From contig NW_018343987.1 of assembly GCF_002099425.1 (NCBI RefSeq), forward strand, positions 13,579,501-13,643,500: a stretch of 64,000 nt of DNA. The letters are read 5' to 3'. Under the pieces are notes generated by a model. That model saw only the letters and a list, made by a program, of their open reading frames with translations, searched no databases and was not told the origin of the DNA. Position 1 is the stretch's first letter. Each line of letters begins with the position of its first letter. Positions 46,655 to 55,828 of the stretch are shown here, piece by piece. A program made the position numbers and the translations under genes. The stretch comes from Phascolarctos cinereus (Eukaryota > Chordata > Mammalia > Diprotodontia > Phascolarctidae).

Positions 46655-47520
46655 ATGTCCAGCAGCAGTCTTCTGTAGCTCAGACCCAAACTCAGGTCAG
46701 GAACTTTCAGAGCTCAGACCAAGGGGGCAGCAATCAGACTTTGCCCTGGATCAGACCACTATGGAGCACTGAAAGCCTGAAGGCCCCTAGCCTGAGCTGA
46801 TCCCTGAGAGCCTGGAATAACAAACCTCAACAAAGCAGCAACAGGACCAGCTCATACCTTTCCTCCAGAAATGCACAGAGCCTGGCGCTAACAAATTCCA
46901 AAGTCAGGAAAGAGGCTAGAAGAATGAGCAAAATAATAATAGTCATACCATGATAAAGAATTATTATGTTGACAGGGTGTTCAAGACACAAACCGAGAAG
47001 AAGAGAATGACTCTAAAACATCTAAAAGCAGAACCTCAAAGAAAAATGAAGCTTGAGTACATGTCCAATTAGAATTCCTAAAAGAAATGGAGGAAGAGTT
47101 AAAAATAAAGAGCTAAAATGATTTTAAAAACCAATTGAGTGTACTAAAATAAAAATATTGGAAAAGAAAGAACTATGGAAGAAAGAATCTGAAAGAGAAT
47201 TTACAGCTTGGCACAAGAGGTATAAAACCTTGGCCAAGCAACAAACTCCCTGAAAATCAGAATGGCCAATGACTATGAGAAAACAAACAAACAAAAAAAT
47301 GAAGCAAAATCAAAAGATTAAAAAAGAAAGAAAATGTTGAGGTGTCCCCTAAGAAAAACTGGTGACCTAGAAATTAAAGATCTTTAGACAACCTGAAAGC
47401 CATGACCAAAAAAGGGCCCAGATATCATATTTCTAGAAATCATCAAAGAAAACTGCTCAGATCTCTTAGAATAGGACTGGAATCTGTCTGTACAAATGGC
47501 AGTAAATACCAACTAACTGG
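46655..47520 (+). mobile_element. L1/HAL1 5' UTR and ORF1 part
   Basis: A GC-richer 5' part is followed by ORF1-like sequence ending in the landmark that reads ESHDQKRAQISYF near 47,400-47,440, as in L1 ORF1p. It faces away from the preceding L1 3' part. Confidence 0.65.
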
Positions 47521-47524
47521 GAAA

Positions 47525-48530
47525 TTTTACTGAAACTTTTATTCTGTTGATTTGATAAATCTTGTCTCATCTACCGGATTCCTCATTTTGGTGTAAGCAG
47601 TACAAGATCCTTGTTCCCTAAGTCAAGCTGGCAAATTTAACCTTGTTAAGAGGTATTTTGTGATCCCTCTTTCTGCAAAAAACCTGGTTCTCATGGCTCT
47701 CCTTCCACCTACCCTCTAACCTGAGACCTTAACTCATTTCACTGAAAAATTGGGGCCATTCATGAAGAGGTCCCTCTTCTCTTCTCTTCATCTCACATCA
47801 GTCAGGTACTTTCTGTCGTTATCTCCTCGTTCATCTCTTGTATTCTCCTTGCTTAGACAAATCCCCCTACATGCACAAGTGATCCTTTTTCATCCTGAGT
47901 TCTCTGAGCATATTGCCCCCTCTGTTACCATAACTCACTAATTTTCAACCTCTCCCTGTCTACTTGCTGTTGATCTTCCTAAAAAACGGGTTTGACTGTG
48001 TCATTCTCCTATTCAGTAAACTACAAGGGCACCCTATTAACTCCAAGATCAAGTATAAAATCTTCTGGTTGACTTTTAAAGTACTTCGTAACGTGGCCCC
48101 TTTCTACTGTTCCAGTCTTCTTATATTTTGCCCTGTTTCTTGAGATTCATTGATACTGGCCTCATTGCTGTTCCTCACCCAGGATGCTTCATCCCCCTAC
48201 TCTTTACTTTTTTACTGAATGTTTCCCATGCCTAGGATGCTCTCCCTCCCCATCTCCAACTCCTGCCATCCTTGGCTTCCTTCAAGTCTCAGCTAAAATC
48301 CTGCTTTCTGAAAAAAGCCTTTTCCTGTGCCTAATTCTAATTCCTTCCTTCTGAGGTTACCCACAGTTTACCCTATACTTTATAGTTGTTTGCATGTGGT
48401 CTCTCCTATGAGAATGCAAATTTCTTAACACTGGGTACTGGTTTTTCTTTGTATCTCCAGCACTTAACATAGTGCCTGGCACATAGTAGGCCCTTAATAA
48501 ATCCTTATTTACTGAATGACTGCACAGTAT
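47525..48530 (+). mobile_element. L2 LINE, internally deleted, with terminus
   Basis: A 5' frame part (CTCACATCAGTCAGGTACTT, CCCCCTACATGCACAAGTGA) jumps near 47,960 to the end of the frame (GTTTGACTGTGTCATTCTCC, CTTCGTAACGTGGCCCCTTT). It closes with the classical L2 end ATAGTGCCTGGCACATAGTA. Confidence 0.85.
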
Positions 48531-48870
48531 TCTAAACAGGTCTTGTTATTGACTAGGAATTATTAAGTTGTTTGTTGACTGGCATCCCTCAGTTTTTTTT
48601 TTATTGGGTTATTTTGGAATTCAAAAATAGTTTTATCTTTATTTTTATTTTTTTACTCCTAAGCAGCTAGTGTTCTAGTTTTAAGCAGTTGCTGGTTGTA
48701 TCTGTAACTGACAGCATATTTGGAAGCTTACAAATGAAAAATGACACACAGCCAAATGGTATGCTAAGCCGAGTTTAAAATAGCCCATCCTCATACCCAT
48801 GCACATTCCTTGGACTCCTTATATGTCTTCATGTTGGTGCTTATTGGATCAAGAAGTACCTGGGCACTTT
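48531..48870. other. Intron 1 sequence, no feature recognised
   Basis: I see no repeat or exon that I can name. Confidence 0.4.
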
Positions 48871-48874
48871 AAGC

Positions 48875-49020
48875 TTCATTAGGGCTAGGGTTCTTCTGTC
48901 TCTTAATAGCTGTCTGACCTTTGCAAGTCACTTTACCTTCGGGCCTCAGTTTCTTCACCTCTAAACTGGAGCTCAACTAGTTGATTTTTACATTCCCTTC
49001 CCATTCTGATACTTTTGTGA
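48875..49020 (+). repeat. MIR SINE
   Basis: CTTAATAGCTGTCTGACCTT and GGGCCTCAGTTTCTTCACCT then CTAAACTGGAGCTCAACTAG. Confidence 0.75.
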
Positions 49021-49300
49021 CTTTGAATATGATTCTTAAATATGTTTTCAGTTTATTTGTGTGTATTTCTTATCAGTTAGTGCCCAAAATCTTGACTCAT
49101 TAGTAAACTATTAGAAGAATCAGTCTATACTCGGGGTTTCTGTAGCAGGTCTAGTTGGACAGTAAGTACATGCTGCTTTTTTCTCTTAGGAAAAGTGAGT
49201 TCACAAGTTGGTTCACTCAAATTATGTTGTTGCAGTCCTTGAAGTTTATGCAGGTTTGCCCCCATTCTGACATTGTTCTTTTTTTTCCCTCCAAATATAG

Positions 49301-49378
49301 AGCTGCCAAATGCTATTAAATCAACTGAGGGAAATCACTGGAATCCAGGACCCCTCCTTTCTTCATGAAGCTTTGAAG
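49301..49378 (+). CDS. USP28: USP28 coding exon 2 (residues 20-45, first half of UBA-like domain)
   Basis: An acceptor with a T-rich tract and CAAATATAG ends at 49,300, and the donor AAG|GTTAGT follows 49,378. The 78-bp phase-0 exon encodes 26 residues beginning SCQMLLNQLREITG and ending GIQDPSFLHEALK. From memory this is identical to the human protein. It forms the first helices of the N-terminal UBA-like domain. Such high protein identity inside fast-evolving flanking DNA is the strongest sign that this is a real exon. Confidence 0.96.
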
Positions 49379-49843
49379 GTTAGTTTGAAGAGTCTTTAGC
49401 AAAGACGTTTAGAGAAGTCATTGTCTATATTTTAATTTTGTCAGCAGAGCTATGTAGAAATTAAACCTTGGCAACAATCTGTTAAGGGAGGAAGGGTGGT
49501 AATCTGTTTGCTGAGCAGCACTTTCATGCAGTATTAACTGAAAAGATTCTGTGTCAGGAAATCATTGAAGACACTACTCCCACCCAACTATGGGCAACCA
49601 ATATGTGGCTGTTGCTGTAGGTATTCTATATTGGAATTAGAGCACCTGGATAATTTAGCTGGCTATTTAGTCTGTTATAAGCCACTACATCTATATGTGT
49701 TAGGTTCTTTGGCTTGCCTTTTTCCCTTTTGTTGAACCTAAGGAGAATAATTGACCTAGAATAATAAGAACTTGCTAACCAGACAGTTCTTTGACCAGTC
49801 TGTCCTTGATGCTTTACTACAGATATTTCCATTTCTTTTCTAG
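49379..49843 (+). other. USP28: USP28 intron 2
   Basis: A short GT-AG intron of 465 bp separates the two exons of the UBA-like domain. I recognise no repeat in it. Confidence 0.9.
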
Positions 49844-49976
49844 GCTAGTAATGGTGATATAACCCAAGCAGTAAGCCTTCTCACTGATGAAAGGGTTAAA
49901 GAACCAAGCCAAGACACCATTGCTGCAGAACCATCAGAAGGAGAAGGGAGTGCTGCCAACAAAGTAGTACCAGCAA
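49844..49976 (+). CDS. USP28: USP28 coding exon 3 (residues 46-89 plus first base of codon 90)
   Basis: The acceptor TTTCTTTTCTAG ends at 49,843. The exon starts ASNGDITQAVSLLTDERVKE and runs through PSQDTIAAEPSEGEG to SAANKVVPA. The donor is GTAGGT at 49,977, leaving phase 1. In human the next bases complete a Lys codon before VIDLTHD, the SUMO-interacting stretch, which is not in the window. The exon holds the second half of the UBA-like domain and the start of the acidic linker. The last residues (NKVVPA here, NKEVLA in human) differ more than the rest, as expected outside the folded domain. Confidence 0.95.
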
Positions 49977-49979
49977 GTA

Positions 49980-50455
49980 GGTAGATCTAGTTATGTTGTC
50001 TGTGCTAGCAGAAATTAAGGGATTTTGTGGGTTGAGTCCTTTGTGAAGCATGATTGTTCTAAAAGAACTGAGCAAAATGGTCAGTGATACTTTGTAAAAG
50101 TTAACTTATTTTGAAGGTCTTAGCTAAAACCAACTTTAGCTAGTATTAGAGGTTATTCAATCATCAGTATTTCTGTTAAGCCAGTATAAGTTTTAGTGTG
50201 ATTCTCATCTCCTAGGGGAACAAAGTACTGTTGTCTAATTGTTTAAAGGCTAATTGAACTGCTGAGGAACCCTTTATAGATGGCAAATATTATTCCCATA
50301 GAGGCATAATCTTTATAAAGCCCAAACAATTCTAAATAGGAGTTTAATTGAAAAGTAGTTCAGATATTATACACATTTTGAACTTGACTATATGTTAAAT
50401 AATTGGAATGAGTGAATTACTATCTTATTTCCATTACGTACCATCAGATATTAAA
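49980..50455. other. Start of intron 3, no feature recognised
   Basis: Unassigned intron sequence after the exon 3 donor. Confidence 0.4.
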
Positions 50456-50459
50456 TAAC

Positions 50460-51005
50460 CTGGCATTCTAGGCCCTCTGCTATCTGGCTGCATCATGTCT
50501 TTAATAAATGCTTTATAATTCATTCATTCTGCTGTTTCCCTTCATGAAAGTTTTATTCTAGCCAGATTGAGCCCCAACTATGCTATGATCGTTTCTTCCT
50601 CTGTAATTTGCTTATGCTTTTCACCCCTGCCTGGAGTGCCCCTGAACCTAATTACTACTCATTTAATTAATTTATTCATTCACCAGACATTTATGTGCAA
50701 ATCACTGCTAGATTTTGAGAGAGAGAGATACAAAGGTAGCTGAGACATAGTTCTGCTTAAAGCAATAACTAGGTCTTATAAAGTCTACTTGGGGGGGGGG
50801 ATACATTAAATATACACTATGCAATACACTATGCAGAAGAGAATATAATAAGAGCATATGGCAGGTACAGAGTACTCTGTAAGGTCAAAGGAAGGACAAG
50901 TCATTTCCAGCTGGAGGGTTTAGGGAAGGCTTCCTAGAAAAAGTAACATTGGGGTTGGATATTAAAAGACGGATGGGAATTAAAAAGGTGGAAGTAATAG
51001 AGAAA
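50460..51005. repeat. L2-like fragments, + then -
   Basis: GGCCCTCTGCTATCTGGCTG then CCCTGCCTGGAGTGCCCCTG is forward L2 (50,460-50,670). TTTATTCATTCACCAGACAT opens a reversed L2 end (50,672 onwards). The second one continues to the inverted repeat with falling similarity. Confidence 0.55.
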
Positions 51006-51249
51006 ACATGTGTTAAAAAGACAATACAAGACAACAGTAGCAGATCTTACTGGTACTTAATGGCCCAGGCTTAAATGCTACCTTCTCTATAGCTAGAATT
51101 AACTTCTTTTGCCTAATACTCATAACATTTTCACAGAATGTCAGAATTAGAAGGAACCTCAGAGATCATCTTGACCAACACACATTAAGTCTCTTCTACA
51201 AAATCCCCAACAAGTAGCTATCCAGGCTCTACCTGAAGACTCTCAGTAA
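51006..51249 (+). repeat. Left arm of a near-identical 244-bp inverted repeat
   Basis: This segment is the reverse complement of 53,025-53,268. By hand alignment only two of 244 positions differ (51,009 and 51,058). It contains a reversed CR1 3' end whose upstream body is missing on this side, so it appears to be the derived copy. Confidence 0.93.
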
Positions 51250-51279
51250 GAGTAATAGCATAGAAACTGAAAGACGGTG

Positions 51280-51478
51280 TGGTTAGGATCATAGACCTAG
51301 AGCTGGAAGACATGTTAGAAGCCACCTAATCCATCTCCTTCATTTTACAGATGAGGAAACTGAGGCTTAGCGAGGCTAAGTGACTTGCCCATCATCATGC
51401 AGGTAGTAAGTGACAAAGCTGGGATTTGAACTCAGGTCTTCTGGCTCCAAATCCAGCATTATTTTCACTGCACCAGGG
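51280..51478 (-). repeat. MIR SINE
   Basis: GATCATAGACCTAGAGCTGG, TTTACAGATGAGGAAACTGA, GGGATTTGAACTCAGGTCTT and CATTATTTTCACTGCACCAG. Confidence 0.85.
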
Positions 51479-51499
51479 ACAGTGAATAGGCCTGTTTGG

Positions 51500-51860
51500 C
51501 TCAAATGTGGCTCATGGAAAAGAGTAATATGAGGTAAGATTAGAAATATAGTGGGGTGCCACATTGTAGAGGGCCATGAAGTCAAGATGAAGACACAAGA
51601 TCAGAAGGACTTTGCTTGGTAGGCAGTAAGGAACCAATGAAAGATTTTGAGCAGAGGAAAACATGATCTAGTTCTCGATAAGGAAAATCGATCTCACATT
51701 GGTGTAAAGGGTGAATTCTGGGGAAGATGGTGGAGGTGAGAGGCTAGAGGAAAGTATGTCATTTAGGCTGTTGTAATCTAGGTGGGTGCTGAGGTATTAG
51801 CACTGGGAATAGAAAGACACGGATCCAAGATATCAGAGGTAGAATTGGCAAGATCTAGTA
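51500..51860 (+). repeat. Ancient mammal-wide repeat, family uncertain
   Basis: GAGGGCCATGAAGTCAAGAT, AACATGATCTAGTTCTCGAT and GTAGAATTGGCAAGATCTAG recall a dispersed repeat I know from several mammals but cannot name with confidence. Confidence 0.4.
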
Positions 51861-52110
51861 AGTGACTAGATACAGGAGGGAGAGGGAAAAGTTGAAGATG
51901 AGGTTTGCAGTATGGGTGTCTGTGTAAATTGTGGTTTTATTGGCAGATAGGAAGAAGTCTTGGGAAGCAGGCAGCCTGGCCACTGCTGCTGACACTGCAG
52001 CCGCTGCCATTGCCACCCAGAAAAGAAAGGTCTTGTCATCAGAATCCAGGCTTGGTTCTATCGAGTCATTCAACATGAGAAACTGATAGAGTTTGATCAG
52101 TGGAAATGAC
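51861..52110. other. GC-richer intronic patch, nothing assigned
   Basis: An acceptor-like TGGTTTTATTGGCAG (51,932-51,946) precedes a CTG-rich patch with a short open frame. No homology was recognised. Confidence 0.3.
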
Positions 52111-52114
52111 GTTG

Positions 52115-52312
52115 AAGAAAAAGGCATTGCTGTCTGATTTGCTGCTACACCCTGAAGATAATGGGACCTTCCATTTGACGAGCAGCTGAAACCTTCTGTG
52201 TATCATCTCCTCCAGTAGAACAGGAGCTCCTGGAGAGCAGAGGCCATCTGACTTTTCTTTTTGTATCCTTAGCACTTAGTGCGTAGTAAGTGCTTAAGAA
52301 ATGCTTCATTTA
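52115..52312 (+). repeat. L2-type 3' end
   Basis: GGAGCTCCTGGAGAGCAGAG and TTTTTGTATCCTTAGCACTT then GTAGTAAGTGCTTAAGAAAT. Confidence 0.65.
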
Positions 52313-52744
52313 AAACAGTGAATTTTTTTGTAGGAGAGATGAATTATGCTTTGTACAAACTTATCTTGAAATGCCAAAATAGACATATCTAGATTGAGGT
52401 ATCCAGTAGTCAGTTTGAAAGTTGGATCCTGTACTTGAAAGAGAAATTGAACCTATAGTTTTGGTCTTTGTTACCCTAATGCCAATTTAATGAACCAAAT
52501 GACCATCTAGTGTTTGCCATCAGCAGGGTTCTTGGTATAAGGATAAAAGAAAGACAAATAGAGCTTGATCTCTGCTGAGAAGAAGCCTACAGTTTTGTAG
52601 GGAAAGAAGACTTTCTCAGATGTCTTGCAGAGATAGACAAGGCTATTGGGTGGGTGCTGATGTTGCCTTACCATTCTTTTCCAGGATAGGAAGTTTCTAA
52701 TTTACTATGAGAACATTTTTGTGGTTAGTTCGAAGTTTGTAGCA

Positions 52745-53150
52745 CTTGTTTTTATTCAGCAAAATGGAAGTGGTGGTAGCTATCCTGGAGAAGATTAGGG
52801 GAGAGAGGGCCCCCTAACTTTAGGACAGCTCTTTTCAAGAATTCAAAGGGTTGTCATGAAACAGGAATTGTTTTTTTTGCTTAGATCTAGAGGGCAGAAC
52901 AACGAGCAGTAGGTAGATGTTTCAGGGAGTCAGATTTAAGCTTGATTTAAAGGAAAACATGCTTACAAATCATTACTCCAAAGCAAAGGAGAATGGACTG
53001 TTTTGGGAGGTAGTGGGTTCTCTTTTACTGAGAGTCTTCAGGTAGAGCCTGGATAGCTACTTGTTGGGGATTTTGTAGAAGAGACTTAATGTGTGTTGGT
53101 CAAGATGATCTCTGAGGTTCCTTCTAATTCTGACATTCTGTGAAAATGTT
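52745..53150 (+). repeat. CR1/L3 LINE 3' end
   Basis: CTAGAGGGCAGAACAACGAG, TTGGGAGGTAGTGGGTTCTC, GCCTGGATAGCTACTTGTTG and GAGGTTCCTTCTAATTCTGA are the CR1 terminus. It overlaps the right inverted arm. Confidence 0.8.
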
Positions 53151-53268
53151 ATGAGTATTAGGCAAAAGAAGTTAATTCTAGCTATAGAGAAGGTAGCATT
53201 TAAGCCTGGGCCATTGAGTACCAGTAAGATCTGCTACTGTTGTCTTGTATTGTCTTTTTAACACGTGT
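53025..53268 (-). repeat. Right arm of the 244-bp inverted repeat
   Basis: This arm is the reverse complement of 51,006-51,249. Its first part is continuous with a CR1 copy that begins near 52,745, which marks it as the likely source arm. The two arms are separated by 1,775 bp. Confidence 0.93.
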
Positions 53269-53269
53269 G

Positions 53270-54295
53270 GCTTTTCCCCCTGAACTAGGTTGATAATCTT
53301 GAGAAGTAGTTTGTTAATACTGCTTTGTATCTCTTCCCCTTCACCACCCTTTGCTCCCTTTCCCCAGCTCTCCTGCCCCAGATCTGTTAGTAGAGCTGTA
53401 GACTTAATACATAACTTAAATATTTGTTGAATGAATGAGTGATATCCTGGGAAGCACAGTTCTGATTATCTGATCTAGGTCAGAGTTTCAGATGATGACT
53501 TCACTTGCCTTCTAGTAAACAGCTTAAGTTTTCTGTACTGTACTTCAGCTAATGTCAGTCAGAATTTTCATTTATAAACAAAACTTTCTAGGCTAGACCT
53601 ATTGCATTAGTAATGATTTTTCATAATCATAAATGCACATTGACTGCTTGCTAACTGTAGGACATTGTTGTGTGCTAGGTATAGAAGATATAGATTAATG
53701 ACCCTATATGAGTGGTGTAGTTAGTGTTTTAAGAGTGTAGAAGAGGAGTGATGGTTTTCTGGGGGAAATCGGACTTGAGCTGAGCCTTGAATAAAAGATA
53801 TACTTTAGATAAAAGGAGAAGTAGGGCTGGGCTAGAGCAAAATTTTCTAACCTATAGATTTGTAAGACTTAAAGGGAGGTGGTAGTAGAAGATGTGAAAC
53901 AATGGTCAGAATTATTGTATGTTTTCAAGTAAAGCTCCCTTGTAAATACTTAACCTTTTTTCAGTGAAAAAAAGTTCCTGTCAAAATAAATCAACAAAAG
54001 CAAGACTAGGAAAGCAAATTTCAAATTTGCTCCAACTGATAGGAGGTGATAGAAGGGGAGTATATCTTTGCCAGGACCCCATTGGGAGAAAGGCCTAGAA
54101 TTTTCCTCTGGGGAGATTGGATGAACTCTTATGGTCCTCAGTCAGGTCCTGAGTCTTATATCTCCCTTCTGAAAAAGCAAGTTAGCCACTAAGTTTAGCC
54201 CTTACTGGAGCCTCAACATAGCTGAGTGCAGAGGCTTAACTTTGCCGGGAGTAGGGGGGAGGCCCTACCTACCTCCATTGTGTCTTTTCTTTGGG
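53270..54295. other. Intron 3 sequence, no feature recognised
   Basis: I see no repeat or exon that I can name. The part 53,990-54,290 is slightly GC-richer. Confidence 0.4.
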
Positions 54296-54297
54296 CT

Positions 54298-54500
54298 GCA
54301 GTATAATTCAATGGAAAGTGTTGGATTTAGAGTCAGAGAACTTGGATTCAAATCCTAGCTCATCTACATACTACTCTGCCTCACTTCTTTGGGCAAGTCA
54401 CCTACCTCTCTGGGTCTCACTTTTTTAAACTGTAAAATGAAGGGGTTGAACTAGATTATCTAGGGTCCTTTCTGTCTCTTAAGTCTGTGATCCAATGTCA
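54298..54500 (+). repeat. MIR SINE with L2-like tail
   Basis: CTTGGATTCAAATCCTAGCT, GGGCAAGTCACCTACCTCTC and GAAGGGGTTGAACTAGATTA. Confidence 0.85.
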
Positions 54501-54784
54501 AAATGGTATGGTGGTTATTTTATGTATTATTTGTTGTTATAGGCACTGTAATAAATTCTTGATTTTATTTGAATAAAATATGAGCCAAGAAGGTTGTTTG
54601 TGTAGATTGCTTATGAAAGGGTAAAAGTTTTGGAAACCACTGGGCAAAAGTGAAGAAAGTTGCAAATGGGAAGTCAGGGTTAGGGAATATGTAGCCTCCA
54701 GGCCACCCCTGTTAAGTGGAGGAGTTAATTATAGTTGACATTTATGTAATGCTTCATAAAATACTTCATGTATATACATATGTG

Positions 54785-55026
54785 GGCTGGTAGGTGCCCA
54801 GTGGATAGACTGCTGGGGCCACACTCAGGAGGACCTGAATTCAAATTCCCTTTCAGACATTTACTAGCTTTGTGACTCTGGCAAGTCATTTAACCCTGTT
54901 TACCTCAATTTCCTCATATGTAAAATGAGCTGAAGAAGAAAATGGCAAACCACTCCAGCATCTTTGCCAAGAGATCCCTAAATTGGGTCGTGGAGAGTCA
55001 GACATGACTGCAATAACTCAGCAACA

Positions 55027-55028
<2 letters not shown>
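54785..55028 (+). repeat. MAR1-type SINE
   Basis: GGCTGGTAGGTGCCCAGTGG, CTCAGGAGGACCTGAATTCA, GAGCTGAAGAAGAAAATGGC and GAGTCAGACATGACTGCAAT. Confidence 0.92.

Positions 55029-55029
<1 letters not shown>

Positions 55030-55068
<39 letters not shown>
55030..55068. repeat. (GT)n microsatellite
   Basis: About 19 perfect GT units directly follow the MAR1 tail. Confidence 0.97.
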
Positions 55069-55072
<4 letters not shown>

Positions 55073-55189
55073 ATATACATATATACTCATTGTTCATTTC
55101 AGTGACCCTCTGAGGTGTGGGTAGTGTAGCTGTTATTAACTCCATTTTGCAGATGAGAAAACCAAAACATACAGAGATTGTGAGGTGGT

Positions 55190-55660
55190 ATAATGGTAAG
55201 TCCTCTTAAATTTGGAGCCAGTGTTTTGAACTCTAAAATGAAAGAGTCGAATTACGTTAGTTGTTCTAGCCTTTAAGCATAAAAGCTGCTAGTTCACTCT
55301 TCCCTCTCCCCAAATATGGGAACTCTTATCCACCTCCCCACCACATACACATGATGATGATTACAGTCTTAGTATTCATTGATTGAGAAAATGACAAAAA
55401 GCTTCTGTGAATTTTGCAATGCTTTAAAGTAAATTTGTAGTTTATGAAATAAAGTAATACTTCCATTTGAATAATTAATACATGTATGTGCAAAGTGTTA
55501 AGTCTGCTAAGGGTATTTTTGCTAAATGATTAATAACAATGGTGTTTTTGGCCCAGGGAACAAGTAAGAAGATAGCCAAATTGGAGGGGCGTGGCACAAA
55601 ACGGGGGTACTAAAACTATATCTGAAGTTTCAGAAAGTCTTTGTGGCTTTAAAAAGTTAA
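55190..55660. other. Intron 3 sequence, no feature recognised
   Basis: I see no repeat or exon that I can name. Confidence 0.4.
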
Positions 55661-55664
55661 TTTT

Positions 55665-55738
55665 GAATTAATTTTATTGTTACATTTTAAGTTCTGAACT
55701 GTCTCCCTCCCTCCTCACCTGAACTAGAGAAGGCAGTC

Positions 55739-55828
<90 letters not shown>

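Larger units (their letters stand above)
36730..49300 (+). other. USP28: USP28 intron 1
   Basis: This 12.57-kb GT-AG intron starts within the CpG island. It contains L2 fragments, MAR1, WSINE1, MIR and THER1 SINEs, a hAT MITE, a degraded L1 pair and a long L2 copy, all listed separately. No further exon was recognised in it. Confidence 0.9.
36673..49976 (+). other. USP28: USP28 gene, 5' coding part (exons 1-3 of a longer gene)
   Basis: USP28 is a nuclear deubiquitinase of the USP family. In mammals it is known to stabilise MYC (through FBW7) and to take part in the DNA-damage response with 53BP1. Three coding exons read without a break through consensus splice sites and match the start of human USP28 as I remember it. 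They give 89 residues plus the first base of codon 90. The UIM, the SUMO-interacting motif, the catalytic Cys and His boxes and the C-terminal region are not in the window. Introns 1 (12.6 kb) and 3 (more than 14 kb) are repeat-rich; intron 2 is 465 bp. The match to USP28 rather than its paralogue USP25 rests on the exon 1 and exon 3 sequence, which is close to USP28 residue by residue. Confidence 0.95.
54725..55185 (-). repeat. THER1/MIR SINE split by MAR1 and (GT)n
   Basis: TTGACATTTATGTAATGCTT lies before the insertion. GTGACCCTCTGAGGTGTGGG and CCATTTTGCAGATGAGAAAA lie after it. Confidence 0.7.

Noticed and set aside
51861-52110. Possible extra USP28 exon after an acceptor-like site at 51,946
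   Set aside because: The frame does not match USP28 exon 4 and no convincing donor or homology is visible.
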